A stretch of 64,000 nt of DNA from positions 1 to 64,000 of the forward strand of contig CAKOLW010000004.1 in the NCBI GenBank assembly GCA_934096405.1, written 5' to 3'. The translations under genes were made by a program, and so were the position numbers. How positions within the stretch are numbered: the first letter of the stretch is position 1; each line of letters opens with the position of its first letter. The notes beneath the pieces are model-generated. The model worked only from the letters and a program-made list of their open reading frames with translations, was not told the origin of the DNA and did no database searches. The stretch is from an uncultured Bacilli bacterium. GTDB taxonomy: Bacteria > Bacillota_I > Bacilli_A > RF39 > UBA660. Shown here piece by piece: positions 27,804-36,879 of the stretch.

Positions 27804-28341
27804 TATAAGAATTAATATAAATTAAATTACTCTTATCTTCACTCTTTTTATATAAAGATATCGCCTTATATCCTTTATCAAAAAATAAATCCATAAATAT
27901 ATTTTTACTAGGTTCTTCATTTAAATACATAGATTTAATACCATCATCATAATAAATAATCATATAATTATATTCACTTTTAATAAACTCTTCTTTTAAC
28001 TTTAAATATTCATTTAAATAATTATCTAAAACCCAGTCTTTATTTATATCTTCTTTAGATTCAAACTTTTTCTTATCTTTATGTTTTAAAACTAATTTAT
28101 TATTAACGATTTCATAACTATAATCAGTTCCATAATAAGGTATATCACTTTCTATAAAAAATAATTCAATATCTACATAAGTCAATTCATCATTAATCGC
28201 GTCTTTTAATTTATTTAAATCTTCTTCATTAATGTTACTTAAATCCATTATAATTTCTCTATCATCTAATTTAATTACATTCAACTCAATAGTTATAACT
28301 TCTTTACTTTGAGAGTTTTCAATATCTATCTCTGATTTCAT
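27793..28341 (-). CDS. Protein of unknown function downstream of a hybrid histidine kinase
   Basis: An acidic, soluble 182-aa protein without signal peptide, membrane helix or recognised domain. The centre (about 85-125) is Lys/Glu-rich helix and the C-terminal 50 residues look β-rich. Its start is 8 nt after the kinase stop, so both are one operon. A role in that signalling pathway is a positional inference only. Confidence 0.55.
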   Translation of the reverse strand: MKSEIDIENSQSKEVITIELNVIKLDDREIIMDLSNINEEDLNKLKDAINDELTYVDIELFFIESDIPYYGTDYSYEIVNNKLVLKHKDKKKFESKEDINKDWVLDNYLNEYLKLKEEFIKSEYNYMIIYYDDGIKSMYLNEEPSKNIFMDLFFDKGYKAISLYKKSEDKSNLIYINSYSEL

Positions 28342-28349
28342 AAATCCTC

Positions 28350-30116
28350 CTATAAATATTTACTTAACTTATCATATAATTCATCAGAATTAATAGGTTT
28401 ACCAATAAAATCATCAAAACCACTTTCTAATAAATTATCTTTATTTTTAAGATTTTCTGTATAAGCAATAATTGGTTTATCAAACCCATAATCAAACTTT
28501 AATTCTTTCATAGTCTGTATTCCATCTAATATATTCATTTCATCATAAAGTAAAATTAAATCATAATTATTATTTTTAACCATTTCAATCGCATCTACCC
28601 CAGACTTAACAAAATCAACATCTATTCCATAAGACTTTAATACCATCTTATCAACACTAACAGTAAGCATTCTATCATCAACCATTAATATCTTTTTCAC
28701 ATCTTCATTTTTATTACTTTTAACATACCTTAAATATTGTGAAAACATAACTAACACATAAGTGCCTTCTCCTTTTTCACTTCTAAGTACAATATTTCCA
28801 TGCATTAACTCCACTAGGCTTTTAGTAATAGTAAGTCCTAAACCCAAACCTAAAATTGATGAATTCTTAACATCATTTTCTCTTACAAACTTATTAAATA
28901 CTTTCGTTTTCATATTAGGTTCAATACCTTTCCCAGTATCACTTATTTGAATAGTAAAGAAACATTCATCTCTATCTTCTCTAGCAAGTACATTCATACT
29001 TATCTTACCATTATTAGTATACTTAACAGCATTATTTAAAAGATTAATTAATATTGTTTTAAATTTATTCTTATCTCCATAAACCTTATCAGGTATATTT
29101 TTATAATTAGTTACAAACTCTATTTTACTACTTTTAATTCTTTTATTTATTAACTTAGTTACATCATCTAATACATCCATCGGATTATATTCTTTACATT
29201 CAACTTTCATATTTCCACTTTCTAATTGAACCATATTCAAAATACCATCACTCATATCTAATAAACTATCAACAGATGTATTTAATTCATCTAATACTTC
29301 TTTACTACCTTTGCTAAGACTACTATCATCATTAAGTATTTCTATACAACCCTTTATATTATTCATAGGTGTTCTTATTTCATGAGACATACTAGATAAA
29401 AACTCATTTTTAGCATCATTAGCTTTTAATGCAGTACTCTTAGCTAACTCCATTTCATTTAATATTTTAACATCAGGATTTTCAATAGTGAAATACATTA
29501 AAAAAGTAATAAAACCAATTAAATAAGTAAGTAATAACAACTCAGGCCTAATATATTGTACATACATAACAATAGTTCCCAATATCAAAATTCCATATAA
29601 AGGATAATATTTCTTATTACACATTTTCTTAGCATTTAATAATACTATAATAAGCCATATTAACACCATAAATGCCGCCACTACAAACACAACATTTGCT
29701 GCTGGTCCATAGCTATAAATAGTATTATTTTCATTATGGTAATATAAAGGACATAAACTAATAACTATTACAAATATAATCATTGCAATTCTAAATATCA
29801 TTGATTTGACAAAATTTAATCCATAAAGTACCTTACTATTAGAAATACCCATTAAATAAATAGTAAATAGTAAAAGCCATGCAAGATAACCCACTAATAG
29901 TGATTTACTTACTATATTATTTAAAATCTGAAAAGAGGCATTATATTTTATAGTAAAAAACGACATAATGGCAAGACAGCTAACAATTAAATTTATAATA
30001 ACTAAATATTTGTAAGTTATAGTTTCAAAACTATTAACTCTTTTTTTACTAAAATATACAATTGTAAGCAAAATATTAAATAAAATTATTGCCAAAGTAA
30101 AAAAATTATTCCCCAT
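28350..30116 (-). CDS. Hybrid sensor histidine kinase with atypical receiver
   Basis: The 588-aa protein has six or seven N-terminal membrane helices (1-210). A HisKA domain (FLSSMSHEIRTPMNN, phosphoacceptor His244), a HATPase domain (N box LLNNAVKYTN, G boxes DTGKGIEP and GLGLGLTI) and a C-terminal receiver (about 473-588) follow. The receiver keeps the acidic pair Asp480-Asp481 and Lys573. However, the residue at the usual phosphoacceptor position is Tyr524 (LLYDEMNILDG), with Asp525 one place later and Asn in place of the following Pro. Phosphotransfer is therefore doubtful. No output regulator is encoded next to it. Confidence 0.88.
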   Translation of the reverse strand: MGNNFFTLAIILFNILLTIVYFSKKRVNSFETITYKYLVIINLIVSCLAIMSFFTIKYNASFQILNNIVSKSLLVGYLAWLLLFTIYLMGISNSKVLYGLNFVKSMIFRIAMIIFVIVISLCPLYYHNENNTIYSYGPAANVVFVVAAFMVLIWLIIVLLNAKKMCNKKYYPLYGILILGTIVMYVQYIRPELLLLTYLIGFITFLMYFTIENPDVKILNEMELAKSTALKANDAKNEFLSSMSHEIRTPMNNIKGCIEILNDDSSLSKGSKEVLDELNTSVDSLLDMSDGILNMVQLESGNMKVECKEYNPMDVLDDVTKLINKRIKSSKIEFVTNYKNIPDKVYGDKNKFKTILINLLNNAVKYTNNGKISMNVLAREDRDECFFTIQISDTGKGIEPNMKTKVFNKFVRENDVKNSSILGLGLGLTITKSLVELMHGNIVLRSEKGEGTYVLVMFSQYLRYVKSNKNEDVKKILMVDDRMLTVSVDKMVLKSYGIDVDFVKSGVDAIEMVKNNNYDLILLYDEMNILDGIQTMKELKFDYGFDKPIIAYTENLKNKDNLLESGFDDFIGKPINSDELYDKLSKYL

Positions 30117-30157
30117 TTTTATTCACCTACTCTTTAAATTAATTATATAATATTTAC

Positions 30158-30188
30158 ATAAAAAATCAAACCTATTTCTAGATTTGAT
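30158..30188 (-). terminator. Terminator of the acyl-CoA synthetase-like gene
   Basis: Minus-strand ATCAAATCTA-GAAA-TAGGTTTGAT (10 bp with one G-U, GAAA tetraloop) is followed by TTTTTTATG. Confidence 0.85.
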
Positions 30189-30192
30189 CAGT

Positions 30193-31968
30193 TTATTTTA
30201 CCAATTTTAGTAAAGCATCTCTATCAACTTTGCCTTCTGTTTTATATTTCATAGATGTTAAAATATAATCCGCTTCTCTTGGTCTATCTCTTAATGATAA
30301 AGATTTATTTACACTTAACTTTATTTCTTCTAAAGTGCTTTCTTCATCACAATTTTCATTTAGTTCAATAAATGCATAAGGATACTCTCCAGTAGATGTT
30401 GTTAAATCTCTAACTCCAATAACTACACAATTCTTAACATTTTTATTTTTATTAATAATTACTTCTATTTCATTTGGAAAAACATTATGTCCATCAGGTC
30501 TAACAATCATATTTTTCTTTCTATCAGTTAAAGTAAAAAAACCATTTTCATCCACAAAACCTAAATCACCAGTTCTTCCCCATAATTTACCATCATCATC
30601 AGTATAAAAGAATTTATTAGTTTCCTCTAAACTCCCTAGATATTCTTTCATATGTTGAGGTGAATTTATATATATTTCACCTATTTCATTATAAGTACAC
30701 TCAGTTTTATCATCCTTCATTATTTTGGCAGTTACTAAAGGTAAAGGTATCCCATATATTTCAGGTTTTTTAGTACTTTCATAAGGTGTTAGAAATGTAC
30801 ATGAAGAAAATTCAGCCATACCACCACCTTTAATTAAAGTAGAAGAACAATTATGATTTTTCAACCAATTATTCACATTTTCTTCTAATAATTTAGGTGT
30901 TTTATCTCCACCAAAAATAATTCTATTAATAAAAGACAAATCAACTCCATCAAATATATTATTATCTATAACACTCTCCATAAAAGAAGGAACACATATA
31001 ATATTATTTGGTTTGTATTTAATAATTAAATCAGCAAATTCACTTAATTTAAAATTCGGAATCAATATCATTTCTAAACCACTTGCTAAAGAATTATGAA
31101 TACCACATACCGCACCATAGCTTATAAAAGGTGGCATAATACATAAAATACTTTCTCCGGGTTTAACACCAGTAACATTCATTAATTGTTCTGCAGTAAC
31201 ATTCATTCCAGATGATGTTAAGCCTAATCCCTTTGGTATACCAGTTGTACCACTAGTATATTCAATTACAGATGTTTTTCCACTTTTATATTCAGGTATA
31301 AATAACTTTCCTGTTTTAACATTACTAAAATGATCGTATTTATATATTTTTCTATTATTATTTATTTTTGACAATGCATTATTAAAATTATATTCAATTT
31401 CTTTCTTAATAACATTAAACTTAATATTAGCTATATCTCTCTTAGAATAATTTTTCATTAATTTAATAATTTCATTTTTAGATAAACCAGCCACAGGAGA
31501 AACATCTATAACATTTTTTACATCACTACCCAAAGATGCATTTATCATAGTTTTAGCATAACTACTTATAACAAAAGCTAATCTTGATTTAGCCAAATTT
31601 AAATAAAATCTCATTTTTTCTTCTGGAACTCTAGGATCAATTAAATTTGCATTTGCACCTATATTGTCTAATCCATACATTAAATAAATAGTTTCTGGTG
31701 TTAAGGGCATAGCTAAAGAAACATAATCATTTTCTTTCACTCCATAACTTTGTAATCTCTTGCTAGTTTTTTCTATATTTTCAAATAATTCCTCATATGA
31801 TATTTTTTTATTTAAATAATTTAAAGCAGTTAAAAATATTCTATCTTTATTTAATTTAATAATATAATCAGTTATTGACATATCAGGTACTTCAAGATTC
31901 AAACTCTTTTCATCATAATACTTTAACCATGGTTTATCAATTGATGGTACTCCAGTTAATTCTTTCAT
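30193..31968 (-). CDS. AMP-forming acyl-CoA synthetase-like ligase (ANL superfamily)
   Basis: It activates a carboxylic acid as an acyl-adenylate. The 591-aa protein has the P-loop motif IEYTSGTTGIPKG, the A5 region near GGGMAEFSS, the A7/A8 motifs GRTGDLGFVDENGFFTLTDRKKNMIV, and the catalytic Lys of TEGKVDR near the C-terminus. The substrate (fatty acid, aryl acid or other) cannot be read. No carrier protein or CoA-pathway gene is adjacent. Minus-strand GGGGGG lies 8 nt before ATG 31968, which is better spaced than the in-frame ATG at 31974. Confidence 0.87.
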   Translation of the reverse strand: MKELTGVPSIDKPWLKYYDEKSLNLEVPDMSITDYIIKLNKDRIFLTALNYLNKKISYEELFENIEKTSKRLQSYGVKENDYVSLAMPLTPETIYLMYGLDNIGANANLIDPRVPEEKMRFYLNLAKSRLAFVISSYAKTMINASLGSDVKNVIDVSPVAGLSKNEIIKLMKNYSKRDIANIKFNVIKKEIEYNFNNALSKINNNRKIYKYDHFSNVKTGKLFIPEYKSGKTSVIEYTSGTTGIPKGLGLTSSGMNVTAEQLMNVTGVKPGESILCIMPPFISYGAVCGIHNSLASGLEMILIPNFKLSEFADLIIKYKPNNIICVPSFMESVIDNNIFDGVDLSFINRIIFGGDKTPKLLEENVNNWLKNHNCSSTLIKGGGMAEFSSCTFLTPYESTKKPEIYGIPLPLVTAKIMKDDKTECTYNEIGEIYINSPQHMKEYLGSLEETNKFFYTDDDGKLWGRTGDLGFVDENGFFTLTDRKKNMIVRPDGHNVFPNEIEVIINKNKNVKNCVVIGVRDLTTSTGEYPYAFIELNENCDEESTLEEIKLSVNKSLSLRDRPREADYILTSMKYKTEGKVDRDALLKLVK

Positions 31969-31996
31969 ATACATTTCCCCCCATAATTTGTACTAT

Positions 31997-32005
31997 ATTC
32001 TACCA
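31997..32005 (-). promoter_or_regulatory. Extended -10 promoter of the acyl-CoA synthetase-like gene
   Basis: Minus-strand TGGTAGAAT, 29 nt upstream of the chosen start, just after the terminator of the upstream operon. Confidence 0.5.
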
Positions 32006-32011
32006 CAATAG

Positions 32012-32043
32012 AAAAAAAACTCAAGACATTTATCTTAAGTTTT
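32012..32043 (-). terminator. Terminator of the nifS-trx-ccdA-like operon
   Basis: Minus-strand AACTTAAGA-TAAATG-TCTTGAGTT (9 bp with one G-U) is followed by eight T. Confidence 0.85.
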
Positions 32044-33226
32044 AAAAATTAAGCATAATCCACTCAGGTTTAAATATAAGTAAAACACCCATTAAAATCA
32101 TAAGAATACCACCAATTAAATTAACTAATTTATTATACTTTGTACTTATACCCTTAGATTTAAGAGTAAATACTGCGATTAAAAATACTACAAAATCATC
32201 AATTAAATAAAAGAATATATAAACGAGTAAATAAACTATTTTCTTAAACTTAACTATACCATTAATACTTAAAATTTCTAAAAATACAGTAGGAAAGCCT
32301 AAAGAACAAGCAAGTTCAATCAAATTAACACTAATTGCTAAAAACACAGTACCAAGTAAACCTAAGAAAAAACTCTTACTAGCAAGTATTTTATTAATTT
32401 TATTAATTATATTTTTTCTTTTATTTTTTTCTACTACATGACATCCAGTTTCTTTTCTAGTTTTTATATAAGTTCTTAAATTAAATATACCAAGTATAAT
32501 AGCCACGCCCGCTATAACATCTCTAATTATACTTACCATAGCTAAATCAATAATAACCCCCATACCAAGCATAGATATAAAATATATACTACCACTAGTT
32601 AATAAAAATATAACACCTACCCATATCATTTTTTTACGATTATTAGTAGCCAAACTCATATTAATAAGTAAGAGTAATATCCACATTGCACATGGATTAA
32701 AACCATCTATAAGACCTAAAACAATCGCTACTAAAGTTATACTCGCATTTTTTGCATTTATTTTACCTAACAAAGGTAACTTATAAGAATCCGTTTCACC
32801 CTCTATTTCCAGGTATTCATTTAAAATATTTTCTATTCTCTCACTAGTACCATCACCATATCCAACTATATATTTATCTCCAATAACAGTAAATGGCACC
32901 CCTAAGCTTTTATCTTCATACATCTCTTTAATTTCTATTAATTTTTCACTATTTTCTTCACTACTAGTAACCTCATATGTATAAATATTTATCTTATCTT
33001 TATAATCATTTTTATATTTAAGAGTATCTAAATATTCAAGTTCATCATGACAATGAGGACAATACATACTATAAAATAAATATATATTTACTTTATCTTC
33101 TTCTGTATTTTCACCCATCACATCACTTACTTTATCAATATAATTTTCACTCAAAGCATTCAAGCCATTAGTAAATAACACAAAAATCAATAAAAAATAC
33201 CCTATTTTTTTAAACAAACTTCTCAT
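32042..33226 (-). CDS. Thioredoxin-fold/CcdA-like thiol-disulfide transmembrane protein
   Basis: The 394-aa protein has a signal peptide or anchor (about 5-25), then an extracytoplasmic thioredoxin/glutaredoxin-like domain with CPHC (YSMYCPHCH). A C-terminal CcdA/DsbD-type bundle of about six helices follows, with two Cys-bearing helices (GFNPCAMW and ELACSLGFPTVF). This architecture passes electrons from cytoplasmic thioredoxin across the membrane to outside thiols. It is translationally coupled (4-nt overlap) to a small cytoplasmic thioredoxin that could be the donor. Confidence 0.87.
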   Translation of the reverse strand: MRSLFKKIGYFLLIFVLFTNGLNALSENYIDKVSDVMGENTEEDKVNIYLFYSMYCPHCHDELEYLDTLKYKNDYKDKINIYTYEVTSSEENSEKLIEIKEMYEDKSLGVPFTVIGDKYIVGYGDGTSERIENILNEYLEIEGETDSYKLPLLGKINAKNASITLVAIVLGLIDGFNPCAMWILLLLINMSLATNNRKKMIWVGVIFLLTSGSIYFISMLGMGVIIDLAMVSIIRDVIAGVAIILGIFNLRTYIKTRKETGCHVVEKNKRKNIINKINKILASKSFFLGLLGTVFLAISVNLIELACSLGFPTVFLEILSINGIVKFKKIVYLLVYIFFYLIDDFVVFLIAVFTLKSKGISTKYNKLVNLIGGILMILMGVLLIFKPEWIMLNF

Positions 33227-33483
33227 AAAATATCTCCTATTTCATCTAATATTTCTTTTTTACTTTTTTCTCCAATTATTCTTTTAATTTCTTTATCATC
33301 TTTAATTAATATAACAACAGGTAATATATCTCCAACATTATACTTATTTACTTCTTCTTCATCCATATCATAATCTAAACTAATATATTCATTATTTGGA
33401 AACTCAGTTTCTATATCATTCCATATACTTTTAGATATTAAACACCCTGGACACCACATAGCGTTTATTTTAATTATTTTCAT
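33223..33483 (-). CDS. Small thioredoxin-like protein
   Basis: An 86-aa thioredoxin-fold protein with a CPGC active site (NAMWCPGCLISK) and the cis-Pro loop (DILPVVILI). It lies between a cysteine desulfurase (14-nt overlap upstream) and the CcdA-like transporter (4-nt overlap downstream), which points to one coupled sulfur/redox operon. It is probably the cytoplasmic electron donor to the membrane protein; that role is inferred. Confidence 0.88.
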   Translation of the reverse strand: MKIIKINAMWCPGCLISKSIWNDIETEFPNNEYISLDYDMDEEEVNKYNVGDILPVVILIKDDKEIKRIIGEKSKKEILDEIGDIL

Positions 33484-34597
33484 TCTTTAACTCCTCACAT
33501 ATACTAATAAATTCTTTAATAAATATTTTTAGTTCACTCAGACTAGTTAAATGACTCAAACTAACTCTTATAGAATTTCTTGATAATTCTTCACTACCTG
33601 TAATTGCAAATACACTTTTAGAAGGACTATTTTTCATACTACACGCACTAACAGTTGACAAATATATATCCTTCTTTTCTAACTTATCAACAACTTCACT
33701 TGCTTTTATATGAGTTAAACTAAAATTAAGTGTATTAGGTATACTATTTTTAGGACTATTTATATGTACATAATCTAATTTACTTAATTCATCAATCAAG
33801 TATTTTTTTAAATTGGAAACATATTCATATCTATTTGATAAATCTTCAACGGCTAGTTCTAAAGCAACACTAGTACTGCTGGCATTCGCAGTAACTGGAG
33901 TTCCACTTCTAAATATAGTTGTACTCCTTCCACCATGTATAAGTGGCATTATTTTTATATTATTCATATTCATTAATACACCACTACCATTAATTCCATA
34001 AAACTTATGAGGCGCAAAAGTAATAAAATCACATCCAGTATAATCTATATCTATTTTTCCTATAGCCTGAGTAGCATCCGTATGGAATATAATATTGTGT
34101 TCTTTTACTATGTTAACTATTTCTTTTATAGGCTCTATTGTCCCAAGTTCACTATCAACTGAACAAATACTAACTAAAATAGTATCTTTTCTAATACTAT
34201 TTTTAAGTTCTTCTAAATCAATAATTCCATCTTTCGTAAGAGATAAAACTGTAACTTCAAAACCTTTATTACACAAATAATTAAGTGGTGCTACTACACT
34301 AGAATGTTCTATTGGCGAAATAATAATATGTTTACCCTTATTTTTATATAATTCACAAACACCCTTAATAACTAAATTATTACTTTCACTAGAACCACTA
34401 GTATAAATAACACTTTCTTTACTCGCATCAAAATACTTTGTTATCTTAATTGAACTTTCATCTATAATATTTTTAGCCTCTAACCCTAGTTTATGACTAC
34501 TATTAGGATTACCTATATACTTTTTAGTAACACTAACATAATTATCTAATACTCTATCATCTACAGGACTATTAGCACTATAATCTAAATATATCAT
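33470..34597 (-). CDS. Cysteine desulfurase (NifS/IscS-like)
   Basis: This 375-aa class V aminotransferase-fold enzyme releases sulfur from cysteine using PLP. Visible: TSGSSESNN, EHSSV, HTDATQAIGK, the PLP lysine in FAPHKFYGINGSG, RSGTP, and the sulfur-accepting Cys in SACSMKNSPSKS. First gene of the operon with the thioredoxin and CcdA-like genes. No iscU or other Fe-S gene follows, so the sulfur acceptor (tRNA thiolation, Fe-S or another pathway) is not evident from context. Confidence 0.92.
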   Translation of the reverse strand: MIYLDYSANSPVDDRVLDNYVSVTKKYIGNPNSSHKLGLEAKNIIDESSIKITKYFDASKESVIYTSGSSESNNLVIKGVCELYKNKGKHIIISPIEHSSVVAPLNYLCNKGFEVTVLSLTKDGIIDLEELKNSIRKDTILVSICSVDSELGTIEPIKEIVNIVKEHNIIFHTDATQAIGKIDIDYTGCDFITFAPHKFYGINGSGVLMNMNNIKIMPLIHGGRSTTIFRSGTPVTANASSTSVALELAVEDLSNRYEYVSNLKKYLIDELSKLDYVHINSPKNSIPNTLNFSLTHIKASEVVDKLEKKDIYLSTVSACSMKNSPSKSVFAITGSEELSRNSIRVSLSHLTSLSELKIFIKEFISICEELKNENN

Positions 34598-34645
34598 TTA
34601 TTACCAACTCCATACCAAAATTATAAACTAATTAATTTTATAGGT

Positions 34646-34696
34646 AAAGAAAAAATAAGTTGAATGAACTAAACCAAAAGTTGAACAACTTATTTT
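34646..34696 (-). terminator. Terminator of the pseudokinase-like gene
   Basis: AAAATAAGTTG (34652-34662) pairs with CAACTTATTTT (34686-34696), followed on the minus strand by TTC and a T run. A smaller perfect hairpin, AAGTTG-AA-CAACTT (34679-34692), overlaps it. Confidence 0.6.
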
Positions 34697-34697
34697 A

Positions 34698-35414
34698 TTA
34701 TAATTCTCTAACATATCTAGAATTCTTATTCGACTTAACTAATCCCTTAGCATCTCTTAAATACACAATATCATTTCCAATAAATTCACTTAGTTTATAC
34801 CTAAATCTTTTCAAAAATTCCAAACAATCTACTTCTTTAGATAAATACATTTCCTTTAACAAAATATCTTTATTTACAAAATCATCAAAGTAACTATCTA
34901 CTAAAAAATACATAATCTCTAAATCAAATCCTCTTCTATTCTCATCAAAAGAAATATCATAATTACCATATTCAAGAGTATCAATAACCTTAAATTGTCC
35001 ATTAGAATAAAGTATATTATACATAATATCATATATCTTAATATTTCTTTCAGTAAGAAGATTTATATCTACAAATGTTTTATTAATTGCACTACTAAAC
35101 TTATTTAAATCTACTCCTAAAGGATTAATTTTATATAAATTTTTCTTTTTAGAATAATTCATTACATACCCTATAATATGATTTTTATATTTAACAACAT
35201 CTACAGGCCACATAAAAGTAGAATTAACTACATCACTAAACTTCATAACATCATATTCACTAACACTATCATATTCATCATCAAAATATCCATGAAATAT
35301 CTTAATCACTTTATTACTTTTAATATCTAAATAACATACACCTTGTGCCCCACATCCTAAGTATTTTAAACTATTTAAATATTTCATAAAATATTTCTTA
35401 TTACTTACTTCCAT
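34698..35414 (-). CDS. Pseudokinase-like protein
   Basis: The 238-aa protein has a kinase-type glycine loop and β3 lysine (YLGCGAQGVCYLDIKSNKVIKIF). The catalytic and metal motifs are reduced to IYDIMYNILY and FKVIDTLEYG, without the canonical HRD and DFG. It may bind nucleotide but is probably catalytically impaired. Monocistronic. It differs from the kinase-like protein at 23514, which has the reverse pattern of kept motifs. The function is unknown. Confidence 0.65.
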   Translation of the reverse strand: MEVSNKKYFMKYLNSLKYLGCGAQGVCYLDIKSNKVIKIFHGYFDDEYDSVSEYDVMKFSDVVNSTFMWPVDVVKYKNHIIGYVMNYSKKKNLYKINPLGVDLNKFSSAINKTFVDINLLTERNIKIYDIMYNILYSNGQFKVIDTLEYGNYDISFDENRRGFDLEIMYFLVDSYFDDFVNKDILLKEMYLSKEVDCLEFLKRFRYKLSEFIGNDIVYLRDAKGLVKSNKNSRYVREL

Positions 35415-35511
35415 AATACCCCCATAAACAAATCATATTATATTACAAACTTTTACTAAAAGCAATCACTTTAATAAGCCTAGATTTTATATGAAACATT
35501 TTTCACATCTT

Positions 35512-35536
35512 CAAATAAAAAACTACCTAAGTAGTT
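35512..35536 (-). terminator. Terminator after the envelope operon
   Basis: AACTAC (35521-35526) pairs with GTAGTT (35531-35536) around a 4-nt loop, followed on the minus strand by TTTTTTATTT. Confidence 0.8.
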
Positions 35537-35900
35537 AATCTTTAATCTTATAAATCATAAATTTTTCGTCAATATATAAAACTATACTATTCTCATCTTC
35601 ATATTGATATTCATAATCTCCTTCAAAATTAGATTGATTATCACTACTCGGTAATTTATTACTTTCAACATGACTAGTTATTTTTCCATCCATAACTCCA
35701 CATCTTACCTTTTTACTTTCTTCTCCAGTAGAATAATATAATTTACCATCAACTTTAACAACATTTTCTATATTACTATTTGACTCTAGCGGATTATCTT
35801 TAATTAAATTATCTTTATAATATCTAGTACCTAAAGCACTTATTATAACAATAAAACAAAATATAAAAGTACCAATAACTACATACTTAGTAAACTTCAT
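35535..35900 (-). CDS. Small membrane-anchored protein of unknown function
   Basis: A 121-aa protein with one N-terminal membrane helix (about 6-25) and a small extracytoplasmic β-rich domain with a single Cys (KKVRCGVMDG). Last gene of the operon that starts with the acyltransferase; 8 nt from the CmpB-like gene. No family recognised. Confidence 0.6.
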   Translation of the reverse strand: MKFTKYVVIGTFIFCFIVIISALGTRYYKDNLIKDNPLESNSNIENVVKVDGKLYYSTGEESKKVRCGVMDGKITSHVESNKLPSSDNQSNFEGDYEYQYEDENSIVLYIDEKFMIYKIKD

Positions 35901-35908
35901 ATAAACAC

Positions 35909-36508
35909 CTACCCAACAAAATTATTACCTAACCATATTCTAGCAAAAGCATCTACAAAAAACAACATAAAAATAACAACCGACAATCCATCTATCAAAC
36001 CTTGTTCTTTATTAGACAAAAATTTAATAAGTAAAGGCTCTAAAAAATAAATACCCACTAATGCAACAATTCCAAACTTTAAATCTGGTATTAAAGCTAT
36101 TCTTCCTTCAAAATTCAGAAATTCATTACTATAGTCCCAAAGTGATTTAAAATTACCACCAGTAAAATCCATTAAATAAGTTGCTACTAGTTCTACTAAT
36201 GTTGCAAATATAACTGTTTCAAAAAATAATACCAAAGGTCTTATATTGAGCTTACCTAACATTATTTTTTTATCTTTAAATCTATAAAATAATGAAATAA
36301 TTATTAAACCACCAAACCCATATATAGGTAACCAAGGTCCAAATAAAGCGCCACGATTAACGACTTGATTAAGTTCCAAAATAAAAACTAATTCTTCATA
36401 AATCCAACCACATATAGAATAAACAATAAAAAGAAATAATATATCTCTTAAAACAATATACCATTTCTTATCAGAAAAATTAATACCAAAATTTAAAATA
36501 CTACTCAT
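35909..36508 (-). CDS. CmpB-like putative ABC transporter permease family membrane protein
   Basis: The 199-aa polytopic protein (about five helices) matches the ABC_trans_CmpB family: FIVYSICGWIYEELVFI, VVNRGALFGPWLPIYGFGG, the LVELVATYLMDFT helix and LWDYSNEFLNFEGRIALIPDL. Despite the family name no ATPase partner is nearby and a transport role is unproven. It lies between dgkA and a small anchored protein in an envelope-related operon. Confidence 0.85.
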   Translation of the reverse strand: MSSILNFGINFSDKKWYIVLRDILFLFIVYSICGWIYEELVFILELNQVVNRGALFGPWLPIYGFGGLIIISLFYRFKDKKIMLGKLNIRPLVLFFETVIFATLVELVATYLMDFTGGNFKSLWDYSNEFLNFEGRIALIPDLKFGIVALVGIYFLEPLLIKFLSNKEQGLIDGLSVVIFMLFFVDAFARIWLGNNFVG

Positions 36509-36518
36509 AAAATCACTC

Positions 36519-36878
36519 TCACTTAATTAAATTAATTATCTTAGGTAAAAATATTAGAATTCCTATTATTAGAGACATTATTGCATTCATAAGTACTGCT
36601 CCTGCTGATATATCTTTAGCTTTCTTAGCCATATTATCTTTATTAGGACATACCATATCTACAATAGTTTCAATAGCCGTATTAAATAATTCAGCACTAA
36701 TAACTATGCCAAAACATATTAAGCAAGTTATCCATTCCCAAACCTCAATCTTAAACAGGATTCCACAAATAATTACGAGTGTCATAATAGAAACATGAAC
36801 CTTCATATTTCTTTCACTCTTAAATGAACTTATAACACCAGTAAAAGCATACTTAAAACTATTTATAAACTTTTTCAT
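36519..36878 (-). CDS. dgkA: Diacylglycerol/undecaprenol kinase DgkA
   Basis: The 119-aa trimeric-type membrane kinase has the conserved SERNMKVH active-site region and AELFNTAIETIVDMVCP, plus three membrane helices. In Gram-positive bacteria this family phosphorylates undecaprenol, recycling the lipid carrier for wall polymers. It starts 1 nt after the acyltransferase stop, so the two are co-expressed, in keeping with a shared envelope-polymer role. Confidence 0.93.
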   Translation of the reverse strand: MKKFINSFKYAFTGVISSFKSERNMKVHVSIMTLVIICGILFKIEVWEWITCLICFGIVISAELFNTAIETIVDMVCPNKDNMAKKAKDISAGAVLMNAIMSLIIGILIFLPKIINLIK

Positions 36879-36879
36879 A

